A DNA stretch of 64,000 nucleotides, from the NCBI GenBank assembly GCA_900766265.1, contig CAAFUS010000018.1:420876-484875 (forward strand), read 5' to 3'. The DNA comes from Pseudomonadaceae bacterium. GTDB taxonomy: Bacteria > Pseudomonadota > Gammaproteobacteria > Pseudomonadales > Pseudomonadaceae. This document shows positions 8,420-17,643 of the stretch, piece by piece (position 1 is the stretch's first letter; the number at the start of each line of letters is the position of its first letter). The notes beneath the pieces were generated by a model. It ran no database searches and was not told the origin of the DNA. It saw only the letters and a program-made list of their open reading frames with translations. A program made the translations under genes and the position numbers.

Positions 8420-8571
8420 AGAATCCCCTTGCTGCTGTGCCGGCCCCTTTGATTGCAGCAACGACAATTAGAGTCTTCGCGTACTTCGGCTACGGCACCA
8501 CGCCAGTCCTGAGCGGAGAGCGGAAACAGGTATGCCAACCAGGCACGGTATTTGTTCAAGACATTCATCAT
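8416..8571 (-). CDS. 51-residue Cys-rich leader protein translationally coupled to cusC
   Basis: A small gene starts at an ATG at 8571 after GGAGCTAAAC and ends at 8416 with ATGA overlapping the cusC start. It encodes an N-terminal amphipathic helix (NKYRAWLAYLFPLSAQDWRG), then AEVREDSNCRCCNQRG. The three cysteines in NCRCC could bind Cu(I) or Zn(II). The overlap and ribosome site make a real gene likely. Its place directly after a cop box and before cusC suggests a metal-sensing leader or small chaperone, which I infer and cannot prove. Confidence 0.65.
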   Translation of the reverse strand: MMNVLNKYRAWLAYLFPLSAQDWRGAVAEVREDSNCRCCNQRGRHSSKGIL

Positions 8572-8703
8572 GTTTAGCTCCGAAGCACGCAAATGTCGGC
8601 ACAAGGGGAATGCATGGACCCGTTCATGATCGAGCCTCGAATAGTTCATAATTTATTGTTTGGCTTTATTGCAGATCAGGCCTGTCGGGTAGATGACCTC
8701 AGC

Positions 8704-8719
8704 ATTACATTCATGTCAG
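8704..8719 (-). promoter_or_regulatory. probable CopR box upstream of cusC operon
   Basis: ATTACATTCATGTCAG, an imperfect copy of the palindrome ATTAC-N6-GTAAK that recurs before the copper genes of this island. It lies 133 bp before the leader gene that precedes cusC. Confidence 0.6.
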
Positions 8720-8896
8720 CTTCTTAGACAAAGATCGCTGATGTCATCTTGTGCCAAGTAGTCGCCACCAGCGTCATCGAATGGCATCGGCTGACGAAAG
8801 CGCCAATAGGAAAAGGAATACATCCCCCAGCCGTCATGCGCAAATAGCGAGGATTCAGAACCATTGAATGGCCTGTACTTGTTATTATGGAGGGCT

Positions 8897-8935
8897 ATTA
8901 CCTAAAGGTAATCCGCTTGATTACGTCTATGTAAT
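8897..8935 (+). promoter_or_regulatory. two CopR boxes upstream of the DUF2790 gene
   Basis: ATTACCTAAAGGTAAT (8897-8912, a perfect palindrome) and ATTACGTCTATGTAAT (8920-8935), 23 bp centre to centre, so on nearly the same helix face. They stand about 70 bp before the start at 9004. The region 8572-9003 holds no other gene. Confidence 0.7.
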
Positions 8936-9003
8936 TTCGATGTCATCCGACTAACAGTTCGTAATATTTATAATTCCGGTAACATTTTAAATAGGAGCCG
9001 GAT

Positions 9004-9333
9004 ATGAACACGTTAAAAATCATGGCCGCAGTATCATTTATGACCGCAGCTTCGTTTGCCATGGCGGAAGGCAATTCAGATCGTGTCTATGGAAAAATGA
9101 TTCGCGCGAACGAAAAGGCCATACAGGAATACGCCGTTTCCATCGGAAAGAACCGTCCCGAAGTAGTCCATTACCGCTATGGAATGAAGCTGGACATTGC
9201 CAAAGTTATTCGTACCACGCGGACTGACATGACCTGCAATGAAGTGATGCCAGCCCAGATGACTTACGAGGACTCCAATGGCGATCTGAATATCCTCGAG
9301 TACCGGGTCGCCGGAACGAATTGTCGGAGATAG
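9004..9333 (+). CDS. DUF2790 periplasmic protein, copper-regulated
   Basis: A 109-residue protein with a signal peptide (cleavage after FAMA, residue about 21) and the DUF2790 pattern: YRYGMKLDIAKVI, two conserved Cys (TCNEVMPAQMTYEDS and GTNC) and a C-terminal LEYRV strand. DUF2790 proteins are small secreted proteins of pseudomonads of unknown role. AGGAGCCGGAT gives a strong ribosome site. Two tandem CopR boxes upstream tie it to copper. The gene is the last intact one before an IS5 relic. Confidence 0.85.
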   Translation: MNTLKIMAAVSFMTAASFAMAEGNSDRVYGKMIRANEKAIQEYAVSIGKNRPEVVHYRYGMKLDIAKVIRTTRTDMTCNEVMPAQMTYEDSNGDLNILEYRVAGTNCRR

Positions 9334-9347
9334 ACATATGGCCCCTA

Positions 9348-10047
9348 GGGATGCCCCATCCCTTATTTCCGGCCCACTTCGGGCCTTCCCGTTTAAAAGC
9401 GGCGACATGATATAAGAAGGATCAAGTCGCCCGCTCATTTCTGCGTTTTAACCGCCGCGATAACCTCGCAGCGACCACTTCCCACATTACAGACGCAGCT
9501 CTCACGCATTCGTCACTAGATATCGGCGCGCTATCCACAGGGTTCGACAGGACGAACAGTGTGGATGGCGCCGTGCTCTTCTCCAGGCTGCGGAAGCGCG
9601 TCTTCACATAACCGAACTGGTATTTGACCCGTAACGGGTGCTCGACCTAGCGCGCACTTGCGCTTGGCTTTGTGCAGTGCGCTGCGCTTACTCAGCTTCT
9701 TGTACATGCTGCGGCGGGCCGCGATCTGCCGGATGACTGAAGGCCTGGACCTCAGCAGCCAATTCGTACGCCGGGTCGCTGTAGCCAAACCAGTTCTGCA
9801 TCAGATGAACCCGAAGCATCACCATCGGCGAATAGGCTAGCGATCACCTTCACCCTTGGGATAATGGGGCAATCAAACCCCTCCACGATTCAGCCTGATT
9901 CATCTCGATCAGGAACCGATCCGTGCGGGTCTGCTTGCACTTGTCAGCATACTCGGCGTCGGCGAAGGTCATTTTCTTCGCCGGAAAACTCGAGGCAACG
10001 GGACCGGCGTATATCAACAGAGCCGGCTCCCTTTTTCAGACCAACCC
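9348..10047. mobile_element. degraded IS5-family element
   Basis: This is a decayed and internally deleted relative of the intact IS5 at 25409-26602. Both ends survive: GGGATGCC at 9348 and, inverted, GGTTGGTCTGAAAAAG at 10032-10047. Inside, the minus strand still shows fragments such as KKLSKRSALHKAKRK, but it has stops and lacks most of the transposase core. It is inactive. A palindrome GGCCC-N5-GGGCC at 9371-9385 sits inside its left end and could also terminate the DUF2790 transcript. Confidence 0.75.
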
Positions 10048-10120
10048 TCGATGGCATGCGGCACATTTAGTTCGACTGGCAAAACAGAGCAAAACTGTGG
10101 ACGAGTTAAGCTTGGTGAAG

Positions 10121-10136
10121 ATTACATTTTTGTAAG
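10121..10136 (+). promoter_or_regulatory. CopR box upstream of the DUF305 gene
   Basis: ATTACATTTTTGTAAG, the best match to the island consensus. It lies about 180 bp before the gene start at 10319. Confidence 0.7.
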
Positions 10137-10318
10137 ATTTTTAAATAGTCGAAACCTCATAGCCTCTCGGCTTGTCCGTTTCTAAGTAACACCGCAGCTC
10201 ATTTTCAGATCTGGGCTCTGACGGCATTCGTAACGCAGCTGCCCGGCATGATCGCGCAAAAATACGCAGATTTTAGTAAGCGCAGTTCAGTGGCAGCACA
10301 TCACCAAGAGGAGTTGAT

Positions 10319-10773
10319 ATGCAAATGTCTTATTGGCGTTTCGCTGCGATGGTGGCCACATCAACCGTCATCATGTACGCGTTATGTATTTGAATACTTA
10401 CGCTTTTGAGCATGTTCTATGGAGTGAGACCCGTGCTTGGATGGCGTTAGTAATGGGAGCTGTCATGGCGATAGTCATGCTCGCCTTCATGCTCAATATG
10501 TACAAGAAAAAGCCCATGAACATAGCGATATTCGCCGGCGGAGCAGCTTCCTTTGCTATTGCCCTGTGGCTTGTTCGTAGCCAGGCAACTGTCGACGATA
10601 CGGACTATATGAAGGCCATGATTCCTCACCATTCCATAGCCATCATGACAAGTGAGCGCGCTCAGATTTCAGACCCGCGCGTTCGCAAGCTGGCAGATCA
10701 AATCATTGAGGCTCAGCGCCGAGAGATCTCTGAGATGAAGTTCCTGATCAATGATCTAGAGAGGGCTAACTGA
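10319..10773 (+). pseudogene. DUF305 membrane protein with a one-base frameshift
   Basis: The natural start is the ATG at 10319 after AAGAGGAG, giving MQMSYWRFAAMVATSTVIMY. The frame then meets TGA at 10391. The rest of the protein continues in another frame from MYLNTYAFEH (ATG at 10384): three membrane segments, then the DUF305 core YMKAMIPHHSIAIMTSERA with the metal-binding HH. A single missing base near 10383 explains this. The downstream ATG lies just before the stop, so reinitiation could still make a slightly short protein. DUF305 proteins often accompany copper resistance genes. Confidence 0.75.
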
Positions 10774-10975
10774 AAAAACGTATCGAGCAACTTTCTCGCC
10801 CCGGCCCGTTTTTCCTTCAAGCGTCACGCGATCCCGACGAGGTCATTGCGCTTATTGAGTTCGCTGACCTGAGCGGCCAGCACACGAACTAACCCGCGAT
10901 GACGGCGGTGTAGCAAGACGCTCGTCGCGGTAAAAGCTCAACTACTGCTTGACCACCAAACGTGCCCCGTTGCTT

Positions 10976-11788
10976 TTAGCTGTCATGTACGTGCTCTTTG
11001 CCATCCGCATGAGTGTGAGCGTTGGACGCCGGCTCGGCATGATGGTCGCTGGCGCTACTGCCTTTCGTGCTGGAGTTACTTCCACCATGGTGATCATCGC
11101 CGTTACTGCTCGAAGAATGGTGATCGGCCTCTGGAGCTGAGCCGCCGTGGTGGTCTGCAGCCGCTATACCGCGACGTCCAGACTCTCCTCCAGCGGCAGC
11201 ATTGCCATGATGGTCAGAATTGCTGCCATCCAAGCTTTCATGATTGTGCGTCTGGCTCTCACCGCCACCATGCTGGTGACCGCCACTCGCAGCGACGAGC
11301 GCTTGGTATTGCGTAGCGTCGATCTTGGGCAACTGGCTGATGAAGGCAACCATGCCCCAGATATATTCGTCGCCCATACTCTTACCCCAGGCCGGCATGC
11401 CTGTTGCTTTGATTCCATGCTTAATGACCCAGAAGGCGGATGCAGGGCCTGCGTCAATGCCGATCTTGGCCAGGTTAGGCGGGGCTGGATACAGCGCCTG
11501 ACTCAGCTCTGTTTGTTCGACACCGGGCGCCAGATGGCACCCAACGCACATGGCGTTGTAGTTCCCGGCCCCGCCACGAATGAGAGCCTCGTCATCTAGA
11601 TTGGGAATCTCAATGTCCTTGGACCGCGCTTCGATAGAGCGATCACGCGCCATTGAAAGGAACGCATGCACGGCTGGGTAATGAGGATCGTCAGCACCAA
11701 CGTTGATCAAGCCGGAATAGGCTCCGGCTAATATTGCTGCACTACCGACAGCGCCTGCTACCACCAGGGTTGTAATTGTTTTTTTCAT
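10976..11788 (-). CDS. secreted c-type cytochrome with His-rich tail
   Basis: 270 residues: a signal peptide (residues 1-22), a single cytochrome c domain with the haem motif CVGCH, a likely axial Met in KATGMPAWG, and a tail of about 100 residues rich in His, Gly, Ser and Asp (repeats such as DHHGG and SDHHAEP). It is last in the copA-copB operon, eight bases after the copB stop. It could pass electrons to or from copper while the tail holds metal in the periplasm; that role is inferred. The ATG at 11788 is chosen because the longer frame overlaps copB. Confidence 0.85.
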   Translation of the reverse strand: MKKTITTLVVAGAVGSAAILAGAYSGLINVGADDPHYPAVHAFLSMARDRSIEARSKDIEIPNLDDEALIRGGAGNYNAMCVGCHLAPGVEQTELSQALYPAPPNLAKIGIDAGPASAFWVIKHGIKATGMPAWGKSMGDEYIWGMVAFISQLPKIDATQYQALVAASGGHQHGGGESQTHNHESLDGSNSDHHGNAAAGGESGRRGIAAADHHGGSAPEADHHSSSSNGDDHHGGSNSSTKGSSASDHHAEPASNAHTHADGKEHVHDS

Positions 11789-11796
11789 ATCAGGCT

Positions 11797-12957
11797 CTAA
11801 AACCACATTCGAATGCCGGCGACAAAGCGCGCCTCTTCAACATCTTCTCCTTCGTCGCGCAGCATGTCTGCGGTATTACCGTATGAGCGACTCCAAGAAA
11901 TCCCGATGTAGGGCGCAAACTCGCGAACGATTTCGTAGCGCAGGCGCAAACCCAGTTCGGTATTCGCCAGGCCCGAGCCCACTCCTCTTTCAGAATCATT
12001 CTTACCGTAGAAATTGGCTTCCGCAGTTGGCTGGAGGATCAGCCGATTGGTAAGCAAGATGTCATAGTCGCCCTCAAGACGCGCCGCAGTCTGGCCGTTT
12101 TCGCCGACGAAGGCTGTGGCCTCGGCTTCAAAAGCGTAAAGCGCCATGCCTTGCACACCAAAGGCAGCCCAGGTCTGTGGAGACTCGGGTTTGAAGTCTT
12201 GGCGAACGCCAGCAACGACGTCCCACCAGGGGCCGACCGAGCGCCCATACAACAGCTGCAGCTCGGCATCCTCGGTTACGCCGTTAGTACGCTCTCCCTC
12301 GGAACGAAACCAGACCCGATTGATATCGCCTCCCACCCAGCCTGAGGCATCCCAGGCCAGGGTGCTGCCCTCATCAGCGTCCTGATATTCAAGCTGATCG
12401 AGCAGGAAGAAGCTGTTGATGCCGCTATCGTGCACTGTGTGTCCAGGCAGAGGCGCGAAGGCCGCTTGGCGATCAGCATCCGTGAGGACGGGGATCGGTG
12501 TACGACTGGTGGTTCTCGGGGTATCAGCGGAGCTATGGTTCATTTGGGAGTGATCCATGTTGCTGTGATCCATCCCTTTCATTTGCTCTTGCATGGCGCC
12601 GTGGCCCATCTTGCTATGGTCCATAGCCGCAGCTTTACTCTGATTTTGGCCATGGTTCATCTGGGAGTGATCCATACTGCCCATCTGGCCTTGCATGGCC
12701 TCATGATTCATCTTGCTGTGGTCCATAGCAGGAGTCCCATCCTGCGAATTCTGGCCCTCGGGCATCTGGCTATGATCCATGCCCCCCATCTGCACCTGAG
12801 CAGCCCCGTGGTTCATCTTGCTATGGTCCATCGGCATGGAGCCGTGGTCCATAGTCGAGTGATCCATCTCTTCTGCGGCAAAGGTAAAGCCGCTACTCAG
12901 TGCGCTCATTGACACCGCCAGCGCAATGAGCGATGGACGTGAAAGCTTAATGGTCAT
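11797..12957 (-). CDS. copB: CopB outer-membrane copper resistance protein
   Basis: 386 residues of the CopB/PcoB family. A signal peptide (to FAAEE) is followed by a long Met/His repeat region with about ten MDHS/MNHG-type units (residues about 30-145) and then the beta-barrel domain, beginning VHDSGINSFFLLDQLEY. The barrel ends with ARFVAGIRMWF, whose terminal Phe is typical of outer-membrane proteins. It binds and sequesters copper or passes it across the outer membrane. The ATG at 12957 follows GAGGCAG and overlaps the upstream gene by 11 bp. A longer start at 12996 would destroy the signal peptide. Confidence 0.93.
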   Translation of the reverse strand: MTIKLSRPSLIALAVSMSALSSGFTFAAEEMDHSTMDHGSMPMDHSKMNHGAAQVQMGGMDHSQMPEGQNSQDGTPAMDHSKMNHEAMQGQMGSMDHSQMNHGQNQSKAAAMDHSKMGHGAMQEQMKGMDHSNMDHSQMNHSSADTPRTTSRTPIPVLTDADRQAAFAPLPGHTVHDSGINSFFLLDQLEYQDADEGSTLAWDASGWVGGDINRVWFRSEGERTNGVTEDAELQLLYGRSVGPWWDVVAGVRQDFKPESPQTWAAFGVQGMALYAFEAEATAFVGENGQTAARLEGDYDILLTNRLILQPTAEANFYGKNDSERGVGSGLANTELGLRLRYEIVREFAPYIGISWSRSYGNTADMLRDEGEDVEEARFVAGIRMWF

Positions 12958-13258
12958 GGTTCGAATCTGCCTCGGCATGGTCGCTGCCATGCTCACCGGT
13001 CATTTTTTGGTGGTCCATGCCGTCATGGTCCATCGAGCCGTGATTCATCGAGCCGTGATCCATTTGCTGATTGGCGGGGCCCTGGCCTCGCACCTGAGGA
13101 GGCTGCTTCTCACTTGCAGCTTTGGAAGAGTCAACGGCGTGCCGTCCGTGATCGCTGTGATTTTCTTCGGCCAGCGACACTGGGATATACAGGGCAGCCA
13201 AAAGGCTCAACATTGCGGCACTGCAGAACAGGTGGTTTCGTTTCGGGGAATTGCTCAT
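12947..13258 (-). CDS. small secreted Met/His-rich copper-binding protein
   Basis: 103 residues with a signal peptide or N-terminal anchor (residues about 10-30, LFCSAAMLSLLAALYIPVSL). After it comes a soluble part ending in repeats of the type MDHGSMNHGSMDHDGMDH and a His/Asp tail. It sits between copA and copB with a ribosome site AAGGAG overlapping the copA stop. The repeats match those in CopA and CopB, so it is probably a periplasmic copper buffer. It does not resemble CopC. Assigned role is inference from composition and place. Confidence 0.75.
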   Translation of the reverse strand: MSNSPKRNHLFCSAAMLSLLAALYIPVSLAEENHSDHGRHAVDSSKAASEKQPPQVRGQGPANQQMDHGSMNHGSMDHDGMDHQKMTGEHGSDHAEADSNHDH

Positions 13259-13270
13259 TAGATATCTCCT

Positions 13271-15052
13271 TTACTCATCCACACGAACTTCACGGAACAT
13301 GCCCATTTCCATGTGGAGCAGCAGGTGGCAGTGATAGGCCCAGCGCCCTAGCGCATCTGCGGTTACGCGATAGCTGCGCTTCGAGCCTGGTGGTACATCA
13401 ATGGTGTGTTTGCGAACTAGGAAGTTGCCGTTCTCATCCTCCAGATCGCTCCACATGCCATGAAGGTGGATGGGGTGGGTCATCATGGTGTCGTTGACTA
13501 AGGTGATACGAACACGCTCGCCATACTTCAATCGCAACGGTTCCGCATCAGAGAACTCAATGCCATCGAATGACCAAGAGAATTTCTCCATGTGACCTGT
13601 GAGGTGCAACTCGATGGTACGGCTCGGCTCGCGCCCATCCGGATCGAGGAAGGTGCTGTGCAGATCTGAGTAAGTCAGCACACGGCGACCGTTGTTGCGA
13701 AGCCCGATTCCCGGGTCATTCAGCTTGGGAGTTGGCGTCATGGTCTGCATGTCGACCAGAGGGTTATTGGTTTCGGAGGCCGGATGGGGCTGCATCGCTC
13801 CACCCATGCCTGCCATCGCTGAATGATCCATGCCAGCCATGCTGTCGTGGTCCATACCTGCCATCTTGCTATGATCCATGCCTGCCATGCCGCCCTGCAT
13901 GGAGCCATGATCCATTCCCTCCATGCTGCCGTGATCCATTCCCATATCGCTCATGGAGATCAACGGGCGAGGATCAACTTCAGGAACAGGCGCGCTCAGC
14001 CCTTCGCGAACGGCCAGGGTGCCGCGTGAATAGCCAGTGCGGTCCATGGACTGCGCGAAGATGGTGTAGGCCTGCTCGCTATCGGGCTCGACTATTACAT
14101 CGAAGGTTTCGGCCGCAGTAATACGGAACTCATCGACGCTAACAGGTTTGACGTACTGCCCATCGGCCGCCACCACCGTCATCTTTAGACCGGGGATGCG
14201 GACATCGAAATAGGTCATGGCCGATGCATTGATGAAGCGCAGACGGATTTTCTCACCCGGCTTGAAAATACCAGTCCAGTTGTTATCCGGCGCCTGGCCA
14301 TTCATCAAGTAGGTGTAGGTATAGCCACTGACATCGGCAAGATCAGTCGGGCTCATTTTCATCTCGGCCCACATCTTCCGATCAGCGATCGCTGCGGACC
14401 ACCCCATCTCGCTCACGTCATCGACGAAGTCGCCGACAGTACGTTTGTGGAAGTTGTAGTAATCCGATTGCTTTTTGAGCTTGGCCAGAACCCGTTCCGG
14501 ATCTTCGTCAGTCCAGTCACTTAGTAGCACGACGTAGTCACGGTCGTAGCTGAACGGCTCCGGCTCTTTGGCATCGATCACCAGAGCACCATAGACGCCA
14601 GCCTGCTCCTGCAGTCCCGAGTGACTGTGGTACCAATAGGTGCCGTTCTGGTTAACCTTGAATTTGTACTCATACATGCCATCGGGGGCGATGCCGTGGA
14701 AACTCAGGCCAGGTACGCCATCCATGTTCGCCGGCAGGATGATGCCGTGCCAGTGAATCGAGGTATCTTCCTGCAGACGATTACGAACGCGCAGAGTCAC
14801 GGTATCGCCTTCCCGCCACCGCAGGGTCGGCCCCGGAAGTGAGCCATTGATGGTCATCGCGGTACGAGCCGCGCCAGTAATATTTACCGGGGTTTCACCG
14901 ATGAACAGATCAAAATCGGTACCGGCCAGCACGTTGGCCTGACCGGGACTGGTCACGGCCCAGACCGGCATACGCCACATGCCTAAGCCGCCGAGAATAC
15001 TGGTGGCGGCTAGCCCCTTGATGAAAGTGCGCCTTGTGGTTTTGCTTTGCAT
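13271..15052 (-). CDS. copA: multicopper oxidase CopA
   Basis: 593 residues of the CopA/PcoA family. It oxidises Cu(I) to the less toxic Cu(II) in the periplasm and is exported folded by the Tat system. The N terminus has the twin-arginine motif RRTFIKG. Copper sites are visible in IHWHG, WYHSHSG, THPIHLHG and YHCHLLLHMEMGM. A Met-rich stretch (about seven MDHS/MDHG units, residues about 370-420) lies between the second and third cupredoxin domains. The ATG at 15052 puts the Tat motif near the N terminus. The CopR box at 15475 lies 420 bp upstream. First gene of copA, small Met/His protein, copB, cytochrome c. Confidence 0.95.
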   Translation of the reverse strand: MQSKTTRRTFIKGLAATSILGGLGMWRMPVWAVTSPGQANVLAGTDFDLFIGETPVNITGAARTAMTINGSLPGPTLRWREGDTVTLRVRNRLQEDTSIHWHGIILPANMDGVPGLSFHGIAPDGMYEYKFKVNQNGTYWYHSHSGLQEQAGVYGALVIDAKEPEPFSYDRDYVVLLSDWTDEDPERVLAKLKKQSDYYNFHKRTVGDFVDDVSEMGWSAAIADRKMWAEMKMSPTDLADVSGYTYTYLMNGQAPDNNWTGIFKPGEKIRLRFINASAMTYFDVRIPGLKMTVVAADGQYVKPVSVDEFRITAAETFDVIVEPDSEQAYTIFAQSMDRTGYSRGTLAVREGLSAPVPEVDPRPLISMSDMGMDHGSMEGMDHGSMQGGMAGMDHSKMAGMDHDSMAGMDHSAMAGMGGAMQPHPASETNNPLVDMQTMTPTPKLNDPGIGLRNNGRRVLTYSDLHSTFLDPDGREPSRTIELHLTGHMEKFSWSFDGIEFSDAEPLRLKYGERVRITLVNDTMMTHPIHLHGMWSDLEDENGNFLVRKHTIDVPPGSKRSYRVTADALGRWAYHCHLLLHMEMGMFREVRVDE

Positions 15053-15474
15053 CCCGTTATGTCCATTAATCAGATGAGCCGGTGGTGAGCAATCCGGTCT
15101 CGGGTTCGTTGACTGCCCCACTATCGAGATTCCACCTTCAACCTTTCCCACTGTTGTGTGAACTCGTTCCAGCGAGCAGCGCCTCTTCAGCAGTTGGTAA
15201 GCTCAGCTTATTTGGCGTCGCAATTTGCAACAGGCGCCTCGGCTTATGCTGCTTGGAGGCGACAGATTCTCAAACCGCCACTCAGGTGCCCCATATGCCA
15301 ACTGACACATTCGCCCCTGCCAAGTCGGAGTACTCGGCAACGCATGAAAACAGGGGCATTGTTCGATCCCCCTCGAAATACCCGTTAATTCGGTTTCCGT
15401 TTGAACGGAGTGCTTTGTTCTTCAGGCACGACGCCAACTTAACCGCGGCATCCTGTCACAGGCCTTAGCGAAAC
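15053..15474 (-). other. long leader of the copA operon
   Basis: About 420 bases separate the CopR box from copA. No large gene is present. A 25-codon minus-strand frame starting near 15362 (MPLFSCVAEYSDLAGANVSV...) has GAGGGGGA before its ATG and could be a leader peptide, but nothing else supports it. Confidence 0.3.
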
Positions 15475-15490
15475 ATTACAGTTCTGTCAG
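15475..15490 (-). promoter_or_regulatory. CopR box upstream of copA
   Basis: ATTACAGTTCTGTCAG, a match to the island palindrome with one weaker half. It lies upstream of the copA operon. Confidence 0.6.
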
Positions 15491-15584
15491 GTTCTAGTTT
15501 TTCTGACTGTTAAGTTCCGGTGTGGCTGTTCAACAAATGGCTGACTTCAGCCGTCACGGATTTTGAAAGTGGAGCATCGGTAAA

Positions 15585-15665
15585 AACGATCAAGTCATCT
15601 GCCCACGTCTTAGCTTTCAGCCGCCGCAAGTACATGCTGCGGCGGGCTGCGATCTGCCAGCTGAC
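15585..15665. mobile_element. small IS5 fragment
   Basis: About 80 bases that join two separate parts of the IS5 sequence seen at 25409-26602: the left-end part CGATCAAGTCATC...CAGCCGCCGC, then directly the internal part TGCTGCGGCGGG. It is a deletion remnant without coding capacity, between copA and dsbD. Confidence 0.7.
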
Positions 15666-15697
15666 GTCGACTTCCGGGAGCGACCAGGTTGCATGCT

Positions 15698-17461
15698 TTA
15701 CATTCGGTCGTCGGCTTGACGCAGTCGTTCCAGAAAACTCTCGGCGTCGGTTTCACCAACCGTGCGAAGGTCCTGCCACTCATCACCACTGGGGGCAAAC
15801 AATTGCAGTGCCGGCGGGCCAAACAGCTGGTAGCGATCAAGCAGCGCGCGTTGCTCGGCATCGCTACGCGTCATATCGAAGCGCACCAGCCGGTAATCAG
15901 CCAGCTGTTCGCGCACAGAGGACACTTCGAGTACTTCTCGTTCGATTACTTTGCAACTGATGCACCAGTCGGCGTACCAGTCCAGCAGCAAAGGTTGGCC
16001 GGCAGTTTTCGCTGACAACAGTGCCGCATCCAGGGCTGCTGGGGTGTCCAGGGTCTGCCAGCCGACGGTTGCGCCGATTTGAGGCAAGCCTTGGGCGTCC
16101 AGGCGACCCAGTGGGCGCAGCGGGTCGGTTTGACCTTGCAAAGCGCCCACCCAACTGCTGATGCCGTAAACCAGCAAGGCCACACCAAGCAACTGGGCAA
16201 GCTTCTGCTTGCCGGGCTTAGGAATAAATTCCAGGGCGCCCAGCCACAACGCAGTGCCAACCGCCAACAGGCCCCACAAGGCCAGCGTCACGGGAGCTGG
16301 TAACACACGCTCCAGCAGCCATACAGAGACACCCAGCAACATCAGACCGAAAACCTTGCGTACGCCGACCATCCAGGTCCCGGACTTGGGCAACAAGGCG
16401 GCGCCACCAGTGGCGAACAACACCAACGGCGCCCCCATGCCCAGACCCAGCGAAAACAGCTTCAGCCCGCCGCCCAGGGCATCGCCGGTGGCGCTGATGT
16501 ACAGCAGCGCACCGACCAGTGGTGCTGTCACGCAGGGTGATACAAGCAGGCTTGACAGCACGCCTAGCGTTGCGGCCCCTATCATTGAACCCCCGCGGGT
16601 TCGGCTGGCCAGGCGATCCATTCGTTCGGTAATAAAGCGCGGCATACGCAACTCGAACACCCCGAACATGGCCAGGGCAAATACCGAAAAGAACAGCGCA
16701 AAGGGCACCAGTAGCCACGGTGACTGCAGGCGCGCCTGCAGGTTGAGGCCAGCTCCGAACATGCCCATCAGCGCTCCGAGCAGTGCGAAGCAGGCAGCCA
16801 TGGGAAGTACGTAGGCAAGCGACAGGCGAAAACCTCGTAGCCCACCGAGTTGTCCACGCAGCACTACGCCGGAAAGGATGGGCAGCATCGGCAGCACGCA
16901 GGGAGTGAAAGTCAGCCCCAAACCGGCCAGAAAGAACAGTGCCAGACTTCCCCAGTCCAAGGTCGTTTCCGGTTGCGCAGGCGATACCGGGGGCGAGTTA
17001 CCGATCTGAAAAGTGCGCATTTCAGGTGGGTAGCACAGTCCCAGATCGGCGCAGCCCTGGTAGCTCACCTGCAGGGTGAACGGCCTGTTCTGAGGGTTAT
17101 CAATCGGTAGTTCTAAGTCCGTAATGCCGTAGAACACCTCGACATCGCCGAAATACTCATCGGTTTTCGGTTCGGCTGCAGGCCATTGCGGGGTGCCGAT
17201 TGTTACTTGCGGATGGTCGCTGTTGAAGGCGAAACGATGTTTGTAGAGGTAATAGCCATCGGCATTTATGAACCGCAGGCGAATACTGTCGGTGTCGGCT
17301 TCTATCAGATCAAGGCCAAAGGCCAGATCCACCGGCAGGAAGTCCTGGCTGTTATTCAGGGGGGCGTTGAACAGGGCCGGCTGTGAGCGAGGCAGATCAA
17401 AAATCCCAGCACTGACCGGCAGTGGGATCAGTAAAAGCAGGCACAGCAAAAGGCGGAACAT
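15698..17461 (-). CDS. dsbD: thiol:disulfide interchange protein DsbD
   Basis: 587 residues with the three-part DsbD plan. A periplasmic alpha domain carries the Cys pair in YQGCADLGLCYPPEM. An eight-segment membrane domain carries Cys in FTPCVLPM and VSPCVTAP. The C-terminal thioredoxin-like gamma domain has WCISCK. It moves electrons from cytoplasmic thioredoxin to periplasmic thiols, which helps repair copper-oxidised cysteines. The signal peptide begins at MFRLLLCLLLLIPLPVSAG, so I use the ATG at 17461 rather than the TTG at 17479. It follows copG on the same strand after a hairpin. Confidence 0.93.
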   Translation of the reverse strand: MFRLLLCLLLLIPLPVSAGIFDLPRSQPALFNAPLNNSQDFLPVDLAFGLDLIEADTDSIRLRFINADGYYLYKHRFAFNSDHPQVTIGTPQWPAAEPKTDEYFGDVEVFYGITDLELPIDNPQNRPFTLQVSYQGCADLGLCYPPEMRTFQIGNSPPVSPAQPETTLDWGSLALFFLAGLGLTFTPCVLPMLPILSGVVLRGQLGGLRGFRLSLAYVLPMAACFALLGALMGMFGAGLNLQARLQSPWLLVPFALFFSVFALAMFGVFELRMPRFITERMDRLASRTRGGSMIGAATLGVLSSLLVSPCVTAPLVGALLYISATGDALGGGLKLFSLGLGMGAPLVLFATGGAALLPKSGTWMVGVRKVFGLMLLGVSVWLLERVLPAPVTLALWGLLAVGTALWLGALEFIPKPGKQKLAQLLGVALLVYGISSWVGALQGQTDPLRPLGRLDAQGLPQIGATVGWQTLDTPAALDAALLSAKTAGQPLLLDWYADWCISCKVIEREVLEVSSVREQLADYRLVRFDMTRSDAEQRALLDRYQLFGPPALQLFAPSGDEWQDLRTVGETDAESFLERLRQADDRM

Positions 17462-17550
17462 GGGTATCTCGCGGAACAAGAGTTAACGAAAGGCTCCGGA
17501 CATAATTCCGCCTCGCAAGTCAGGAAACTGTCCTGAGCAAGCGAGCCGGA

Positions 17551-17587
17551 CGGGGTGATCGCTGCGATCATCCAGTGATCACCCCCG
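17551..17587. terminator. inverted repeat between copG and dsbD
   Basis: CGGGGTGATC and TGATCACCCCCG form a strong stem around a 15-base loop. There is no clear T run on the minus strand, so it may be a transcript-stability or attenuation hairpin rather than a full terminator. Confidence 0.4.
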
Positions 17588-17643
17588 CGTTCTCTTTGCT
17601 GCCACCCGCCTGGGAAAGCCGGTCAGCGGCACGGAGCCTGAAT

